Part shown: positions 56,210 to 64,000 of the stretch, one piece after another
Layout of the letters: each line of letters opens with the position of its first letter
Position numbering within the stretch: the first letter of the stretch is position 1
Assembly: GCA_022496805.1 (NCBI GenBank)
Contig: CM040092.1
Location: 131,555 to 195,554 of the forward strand
Source: Pohlia nutans
Lineage: Eukaryota; Streptophyta; Bryopsida; Bryales; Mniaceae
Reading direction: 5' to 3'
DNA: 64,000 nt
Made by a program: the position numbers and the translations under genes
Notes under the pieces: model-generated
The model's input: only the letters and a program-made list of their open reading frames with translations
Database searches by the model: none
What the model was told of the DNA's origin: nothing

Positions 56210-57296
56210 GACATGCTACAACCTCAAGACTTTACGAATAATTTGAATACCTAGTAATACCGTATGGGATAGGATAATATTCTTAAGGAGAAATGTGAAA
56301 GTTGAAATCTGAGAAACAAGATTAAACAACTACACTACGAGGAGCTTTGACCAAAATACAACTATTAAAGAACGAGAATGCATTTCAATGGAATCATGAA
56401 TGAAATATATTTGCTCAAAAATATGGTATTCAGCCCAAAAAATTGAGTGTTCCTACAATGCCCCTTCCCTACGGTGAGAGCCAATAAAAAAGAGGCAAAG
56501 AAAACGGAACTCCTTTAGTTTGTCTGGCTGTAGACGGAAGAATCTTGGACATTTCTGTTGAATACAATATTAGCCCGCGAGATACAAGTGGACAAGGGGA
56601 GATAAAGTTTAGCAGCGCAAAAGATAACCCAGCGTTACGTGGCAGGGGGTAAGGGAGGGAGGGACTCAGTGTATAACTTAGTTTGTCCCTGCCTGCCTGC
56701 CTGCCTGCCAGAGTTCGAGTGAGGCGAGTGTAAGTATAAAGGGGCAGGCACGGTGCGTGCATAGCCTTCTCGTTGCTGAGCCCTGCCTGCTTGCCAGCAT
56801 TTGCTGGCCTTGGCCACCCCGCCCCTCAGTTGAACTCGCGTACGTTGTACCAGACTTTGTGAAAGGCTGTCTTCGTCCGCTCCTCCGGGCTCCTTTTCGC
56901 TTTTTCTTTCCTTCCTTCCCTTCTTCGGTCGCTTCTGGCCATCGCCCCGGCTCTTCGTGCGTTTCCTTTCCACTTGTTCTTCTTCCCTGGCCTAGTTGTT
57001 GTTGTTGTTGTTGTTTTCTGCGCTCCCACGGCGCTTCTACGTTTCTAGACTTGCTACGGCTGTTGTAGCTTTCCCCACACCGTTCCCTAGTTCTTCCCGT
57101 CTTTGGTTGCAGCTTCTTCTTGACAGACCCCGTCCGTTCTCTTTTGTTACCTTCCATTCCCTGCGTGCTCCGCATTCCCTACTAGTCTTCGGGCCACGCT
57201 GCCCCTTCCTGGATCCAATCCGCCCTGCCTGCCATTTACTGTTGTCCACTCTCTCGACGCTTGCGTCTTTTGTACTTGCTCGACGCCGCGTTTCAA
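56210..57296. other. Promoter and 5' leader region of DPE2
   Basis: AT-rich until about 56.5 kb, then increasingly GC- and CT-rich toward the gene. It has a (CCTG)n run at about 56688-56710 and a (GTT)n run at about 56996-57014. The CT-rich stretch from 56.85 kb probably belongs to the 5' untranslated region. I cannot place the transcription start. Confidence 0.45.
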
Positions 57297-60200
57297 ATGG
57301 GAAGCGGAGGAGATCTCGGGCGATCAGGAAGCATGCGTCGATCATTCAAAAGATTGAATATCCAGTTTAAACTCCCGTACTATACGCACTGGGGCCAGAA
57401 CCTCATGCTCATTGGCTCCGATGCTCTCCTGGGAGCTTGGGCAGTGGAGAAGGGTCAGAGTATGACGCCTCTTCAGCAAGGGGACGCTCTTATTTGGCAG
57501 GTTTCCGTTTCGGTGCCAGATCATTTTGAGACTGAATATAACTACCTCGTCGTGGACGATAGATTTCACGTGTTGAGACGAGAGTCTGGAGCCCCGCGTG
57601 TGCTGAAATTTCCCGACGGACTTCCTAATGGTGCAACTGTCGAGGTCCATGATTTGTGGCAGGTGACTACTTGGAATTCCCTGCTTTACAGAGAAGTAGA
57701 CATTGATGAGCATTCAACGGATCTACATGTCTTTTATATAATCATGTATTTGTTGCAGATTCGAATGGCTGATCTGCGAGGTCAAAGATCTGTATTTGTA
57801 CTCTCTGTCTCTATTGCAATTGCCGCATCGAATACCTTAAATGCATTCTATCGTGGTTGTTTACAGCGTTGCCTCTCGGTTCTTGTCCTCAGCGTCTCCA
57901 GGTTTTCGCACTGGGAGATTATTGTATCCTCTTGCTTTAGAGCAATTATGTGTGGATATGTACTGTGATTCTGAACGATTAGAAGTCGTTCTTCTGTGGT
58001 CTATCACGCCTTACTGCAACGTTGAGGATTATTTGATATCCAATGCCTGTCTAGCGTACTCACCGTTTATCCATTTTGGTGTACTACCATTACAGGATTC
58101 TGCTGAGACGTTATTGACGAAAGACGCTTACAGGAGAGTGCTTTTTGGAGAAGAGAGATGTGCAACTGTAGCAGACGGAGTTGCCAAGACCGCTCAGAGC
58201 TTCCCCTCTATTCCGTTAAGTTTAGCAGGTTGGTAGTACTTTAGCGTGCACTGAATCCTGTGGGAAGTAGAGTTCAGTCGTCTCACTAATTGGATTTATA
58301 AGTACCACTCCAAGAAAAAATGAGGAAAGGGTTGAGTTGTATGTGTTAATCTCACTTTCTGTTTGTTTCTTTTGCTGTGGCTGTCGATTTTTAATCTATT
58401 GATCTTGTGCTTCCATGATGACATGCAGAGTCTGTGGTGGTGCAATTCCAGATCAAGTGCTCAGTTTTGGATCCAGATCAAACGGCAAGATTTCTGTCTT
58501 CCATGTGTTGCTGGCCTCTTGTTTTATGCACAAGTAGAGGCCGATTCTCTTACAAGACTCAGTCCCTGTTCTTCCCGTGTGCCAGGGAAATTAACCACCC
58601 TTCAACGTGTATTTTCATGTGCTCAGGTTTTCGTCACAGGCAGTTCTAAGGAACTGGGTGAGTGGAACAATGCAGAAGCCACCCCTCTATCTCATGAGGG
58701 TGGTTACAATTGGCAATGTATGGTGATAATTCCAAGAGAAGATTTCCCTGTGTCGTATAAGTATATTTTGAAGAATAAGAGTGGAACAGTTACGCCTGAA
58801 GATAGTGAAAATCGAGTTCTATCAGTGAGTTCAACAACCAAGAAGCCCTGCGTAATGATTATCGCAGCTGATGGAAGCTTCAGGGTATGCACAGCTCACC
58901 TTTAGTGTTCGATGAATTTGTTCCTCTTATTTTCAAGGCTCGATTGTGAATGCTATTTCTTGGTGCATTCTGCCGTTCTAGTGAATTTTTTCATAGTACG
59001 TTTGTTTGGTAGTGTGTACGTGGTCTTTTGTAAGGTTCCTTGTTTACAATGTTATCTCTTTTCTCACACTGGGGGGCCAGTTGAACACGTGCTAACCTTC
59101 TTGATGTTGGTGATACAGACCCAACCATGGAGAGGGGCAGGTGTTGCCGTACCTGTGTTCTCTATTCGATCAACACACAGTGTGGGTGCTGGAGAGTTTT
59201 TGGATCTGGAATTGGTGGTCGACATGGCGGCTAAGACAGGAATGCGGTTGGTCCAGTTATTACCAGTGAATGATACTTCTGTGAATATGATGTGGTGGGA
59301 TTCGTACCCATACAGGTATGTCGGAATATCATGGATTAAATTCAATTTCCACTTTCATTGTTGCGTGCTCTGCGCTGCACTTTTGATTCATCATGTCTTG
59401 GAGACTGTCGACCTCTTGCTTGGTTTAGTCATTTAGTCCTCAGATCAAGTTTAGGAATGTTCCCTTTCGAATGGATATTTTTGTGTATTAGTATCGGGGA
59501 CGTTGGCTCGGGAATTGTCCCTCCTGGCGACATTTGTCCCCGATAATGGATTCTAACCTTAGTATCCTTCTCTATGATGTCTTGAGATCAGAGAGGATAA
59601 TGATTCTTGGAATGATTTCTTTCAGAATTTAATTTGACCCGAACTAAGCATGTCCTATGACGATCATTCGCCTAAAGTCCCTGGGTACCTTGGGGATATG
59701 TGCAGCTCATTGTCTGTATTTGCATTGCATCCACTCTACCTCCGGCTTCAAGCACTCTCAAGTAGGCTTCCTAATGATATTCAGGTACGTTGAGCAATTC
59801 AGTCGTGAATAGACTTGAATCACCTCCACTAAGGGTGGTATTGAGGTACATTGATTGTAAGTGACACACGAAGTATTCCGTAAATGTATTCATACCTTAA
59901 GTTGCTATTAATTTTTGTAGTGTACTAAGTGCAGGTGGACATTGAAAACAGCAGGAAGGAGTTGGATTTGAAGGCGGTGGATTATGAGGCAACTATGGCT
60001 GCCAAGCTCTCGATTGCGAAGAGAGTTTATCGTCTTGAGAGGAATCAAGTTTTTAGTTCAGCAGCATTTAAGAAATACTTCGAGGAAAACAAGGTAAATC
60101 TGTTTTCCTTGAATGTTCTCTGTTGACAGTATCGGTATTTTACCAATCCCTCGCTTGAAAAATTATCGAATTCATTGCTTTAGCTTCATTCTGATATGAC

Positions 60201-63200
60201 TCTCGTGTCGCGTTGCAGGATTGGCTACGACCTTACGCCGCATTCTGCTTTCTTCGCGACCTTTTCGGTACTGCAGATCATTCTCAGTGGGGTTTGTATG
60301 CTGAGTTTACACCTGAGAAGGTAACGTTTCTCTCAAAATACTATTCCGAACTATGTGAAACCATATATCATACCATGTTTTTGAACGGTTTAGCTCTTTA
60401 ATCATAAACTTGGGGACCTGCGCCCCTTGGTTTTGGGTGCTGTGTTCTGAAGTGGGATTCTGGTTGTTGATTTGCAGCTGGAAAAGCTTGTCTCTCCCAA
60501 GTGTGATCATCACGATGCTATAGGCTTCAGCTATTACCTCCAGTTTCATCTGCACTCACAGCTGACAGCAGTAAGAGACTACGCCATGAAAAAGAATGTT
60601 GTGCTCAAAGGAGATTTGCCCATTGGTGTGGATCGCAACAGTGTTGATACATGGCAGTTTCCTACTCTTTTTCGCATGACTGCGTCTACCGGTGCCCCAC
60701 CGGATTATTTTGATATGAACGGACAGAACTGGGGATTTCCGACTTATATCTGGGAGGAAATGGCCAAGGATAATTATGGCTGGTGGAGAGCTCGGCTATC
60801 TCAGGTTAGAATGATTCCTTAGTACGTTCTTGCATGAAGCGGTCCATGTAAACATTGTGTCATAGTAAAACGAACGAATTGACATGTTGTTGGTTAAGTT
60901 TCTTTCTTTCTTAGGATCCTGAGTACTTGTCTCTGGTATCGCTGCCATTTACTAGTGCAATTCTGTATTTTTCACTGAATCATATTGGGGTTTCCAGATG
61001 GCGAAGTACTTCAGTGCATACAGGATAGACCATGTTTTGGGGTTCTTCCGGATATGGGAAATGCCCGATCATGCTGTGACGGGACTTATGGGAAGATTCA
61101 GGCCATCCATTCCTCTCAGTACTGTAAGTTATTTTGACCTGTATTGATGAGTATCTATTATATAATGCAAGGTGGTGCAGGCATGGACACATGCTCCCCT
61201 TGACAGTTCTGCCGCTGGAATGGTTGTGTCATGCTGGAGTCACATGACGGAATATGATAGACCAGGCACTCACGCTCACGAAGCCAGTTCCACTGCTGGA
61301 ACTGTTGTGTCAAACCCCAGCACAGGCCAACCTAGTTCTGTATCACACAAAGTTACTGCACAGTATTCTTTAAATGATTTCAGCAAAGGCGAATTTCATG
61401 TAGTTGTATATTACGTATACCTTCCGTAGCGTATCTCTTTCTGCCTTCTTCAGCTGATGATCTTCGTTTGCCGCTTACAGGAGGAATTGGAGAGAGAAGG
61501 AATCTGGGATTTCAATCGGTTGAGTACACCATATGTGCGTTGTCACATTCTTATCAGAAAGTTCGGTGATAGATGGACGGAAGTTGCCGACAAGTATTTT
61601 GATGAGTTTGAGCACTTATGCTATCAATTCAAAGAGCAATATAATACCGAGAAAAAGATCGTTGTTGCAACAACGTTAGAAGACGATGCACCTGAATTTG
61701 CTGTCCGAGAAGCCCAGGCGGACCAAGCTCTACTCTTTGATCTCCTACATGTAAATTTCAATCGTGGTTACATCTTTTGTTCTTTTCTGATGCCTTGAGA
61801 ATGAAGCAGAAAACAGAGTGGAATATTGCAAATACTGCATACTTGGATGACTGAAGACAGTGGGGTTGAGGAACTTGATGTCCATATATTGATTGCAGGA
61901 TTTTAACATGTTTTCATATTTATTTTTGCAGGAGGTTCTCCTTATGCGAGATTCAGAGGATCCATCGAAATTTTATCCGCGTTTTGGACTTGACCAGACA
62001 GCTAGCTTTGATGAGCTGGATGACCACAGGTATGATTCTGCGTGTTGATTGTGATTTTGTTGGTGAAGTTAGCCTCATCGCATAGTTTGGGTTAATTCTA
62101 GGAGCTGAAGCTTTTAAATTTTTGAATACGTTGCCTTACCTTCGAATTGATTGCTCCTATTGCAGTAAGGATGTTCTTAGGAGCAAGTACCATGATTACT
62201 TCTTCCATCGGCAAGAGCAGTTATGGCGTGACAATGCTCTCAAAACTTTGCCTGCTTTGCTGAATTCGTCTGACATGCTTTGCTGCGGAGAAGATCTCGG
62301 GATGGTTCCAGCTTGCGTTCAACCAGTGAGTGTTTGGATGATCTTATGGTCGTTCAATTTTGGGAATGTATCTTGTATGAGATCGGTAGTATACCCACTT
62401 AGTTGTGACTCGTATATTGGATTCCCTATATACGATAGTGTACTATATTTGCATCTCATCTGTGAACTTCTGGATGTAGGTCTTGAGCGAGCTTGGACTT
62501 CTTGGTTTAAGGATTCAGCGCATGCCTAATGCTCCAGGACAGGAATTTGGCAATCCAGCTGAGTATGAATACATGACAGTGTGTGCTCCGTCTTGTCACG
62601 ATTCGTCCACAATGCGGGCGTGGTGGGAAGAGGATGGAGATAGGAGGGAACGGTTCTTGAAGACCATGTTCAACATCAATGAGATTCCACCTGAAACTTG
62701 TGATCCTCGTATATCCCATCTCATTCTCCAGCAACACCTTGAATCTCCGTCGATGTGGACAATATTTCCCCTCCAGGATCTTATGGCACTAAAGGAGGAT
62801 TATGCGCAGCGACCGGCAAACGAGGAAACAATCAATGACCCCACCAATCCAAGGCACTACTGGCGTTTCAGTAAGTCTTTGCTTGAGTTGTTAAACCTGC
62901 CTTTCAATTGGTGTATTTAAACAGTCAAGCTGTGTGCGCACTTTTGATAGACCTTTTATTGTCCAATTCTAGACATAGTTCCAATACTCAGAGCATAATC
63001 AACTGACTTTCCCTTGTTGTCTGGGTACAGGAGTACATGTTTCGATGGAGACACTCTTGGGTGACGATGATTTTCTCGGAACTATTCGTGAAATTGTAGT
63101 AAGCAGCAATCGAGCCAGTTGCAGGGATTATGAACGGACCAATGCTTTCACGAAGACTTCCGCAAGTGAAAGTGAGTCTGCAGCGATAGTTGAGGAAGTG

Positions 63201-63350
63201 AGGCTGCCAGTGAACAGAACTGTATCAGGAAACATCTTGGATGACAAGAAGGCGGTATTAGAGAGATCCCTCTCAGGTAGAGTATTAGATGATAACAAGC
63301 ACGTTGTAGAGATAGGATATAGGGGTCGATCTCTTGTCACTGCTGAGTAG
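57297..63350 (+). CDS. DPE2: 4-alpha-glucanotransferase DPE2 (disproportionating enzyme 2)
   Basis: Fifteen exons: 57297-57662, 58096-58228, 58429-58484, 58627-58884, 59119-59315, 59706-59784, 59935-60093, 60219-60320, 60478-60804, 60998-61123, 61481-61750, 61932-62029, 62166-62325, 62480-62870 and 63031-63350; 1013 residues. DPE2 is the cytosolic enzyme that uses maltose from starch breakdown, moving one glucose to a glycan and releasing the other. Two CBM20 starch-binding domains (about 15-125 and 165-270) precede the GH77 domain, which starts at PWRGAGVAVPVFS. Visible catalytic residues are nucleophile D570 in AYRIDHVLGFFR, acid/base E766 in CGEDLG and D818 in CAPSCHDSSTMR, with the DPE2-type insert between the early and late GH77 blocks. 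There is no transit peptide, as expected. Intron 3 appears to use a GC donor (ACG|GCAAGA). The C-terminal tail is longer than in Arabidopsis DPE2 (about 955 residues). Confidence 0.96.
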
Positions 63351-63596
63351 CGTTGTTAGGCACCAGAATAAGCAGTTGGAAGACATAATTCATAGAACGA
63401 GTTACAGGATGCATAATTATTTGTACCCTCTCAAAAGATAGCAAACACGATGCCGCTCTTTCGGGTTGGTTTGCTTGCCGTTACGAGGGAAATCCACTGA
63501 TATTCTAGGGTAGATAATGGAGGATTCCCAGGGAGGCTTCTATACTCCGCCATTAGGAAGTGATGCAGATGCAGAATGAGACGGTTTGGGCAGTAG

Positions 63597-63602
63597 AATA
63601 AA
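63597..63602 (+). terminator. Possible DPE2 polyadenylation signal
   Basis: AATAAA lies 247 bases after the DPE2 stop codon. Plant signals are loose, so this is only a candidate. The remaining sequence to 64000 shows no gene; CTTAACCCCCTATATG near 63839 may be the end of another TTAA-group element. Confidence 0.35.
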
Positions 63603-64000
63603 ATTCTATACGGAGTGGAACCCAGATCGCCGTGCCTGGTTATGGGCTACGATGGCGGGGACCAAGGGGGCCACAAGCAGTGAGTGAGCACAGCAGGGGC
63701 CGGGCCGGACCAGGACTGGAGGGAGCTCTCTCAGGCTGATGTAACTTACTCGTATCCGCTTTGTAATTTAGAGCATGCCCAGCAGCTCCAGAACAAACAA
63801 ACGAGTCCAGTAAGCAATAATTTCAGGTCTATTTTTAACTTAACCCCCTATATGTTGCTTTTTGGTCAAAGGCCCAATAAATCAAGTGTATTAGCTTTGT
63901 TGGTGTTGGTGTTTTCATTAGATGTTTAAGTTAAGTTATGATACATCTTTTGACAAAAAATGTTTTGGTCAAAAGATTGGAGAATTGACTCCATTTGAAG

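Overview
The window looks like nuclear DNA of a land plant. It holds five recognisable multi-exon gene types (one present twice) with short GT-AG introns of roughly 80-450 bases, and their protein families are typical of plants: an AGD-type Arf GTPase-activating protein, cytosolic ribosomal protein S6, a PAP/fibrillin plastid lipid protein, an organellar-type histidyl-tRNA synthetase and a DPE2-type cytosolic 4-alpha-glucanotransferase. The short introns and AT-rich, transposon-filled spacers would fit a non-seed plant such as a bryophyte, but that is a guess. The genes share no pathway or operon-like arrangement. DPE2 (starch-derived maltose use), fibrillin (plastid lipids) and HisRS (probably organelle translation) point only loosely to plastid biology.

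Layout. 1-6.95 kb: repeats, including four back-to-back TTAA-bounded miniature elements (490-2021), a 120-base satellite with A/B alternation (3.9-4.45 kb) and a smaller tandem repeat (5.3-5.5 kb). 6.95-10.7 kb (+): Arf-GAP. 11.6-14.4 kb: more miniature elements. 15.1-24.9 kb: two arms of about 3 kb, apparently identical and inverted, each with a complete RPS6 gene; they are transcribed outwards and separated by 3.9 kb of repeats. A decayed RPS6 fragment abuts the right arm. 25.6-26.6 kb: a TA-flanked MITE and a Tc1/mariner transposase relic. 27.2-28.3 kb (-): fibrillin. 28.7-34.3 kb: foldback sequence, MITEs, a tRNA-derived SINE and nested elements. 36.4-37.6 kb (-): an unresolved possible gene. 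40.2-43.8 kb (+): HisRS. 44.7-56.2 kb: foldbacks and miniature elements, including a second clear nested insertion. 57.3-63.35 kb (+): DPE2.

The most interesting non-genic signal is a large group of non-autonomous elements whose ends read CCCCTAAA or CCCTTAAA, bounded by TTAA. In two places one element sits inside a member of another family, and an uninterrupted copy of the host elsewhere in the window shows the empty site to be a single TTAA. This is piggyBac-like target-site behaviour. No transposase for the group was found. Splice sites were placed by eye, using family similarity and reading-frame continuity; every exon junction quoted keeps frame. Family assignments are from memory, not from searches.
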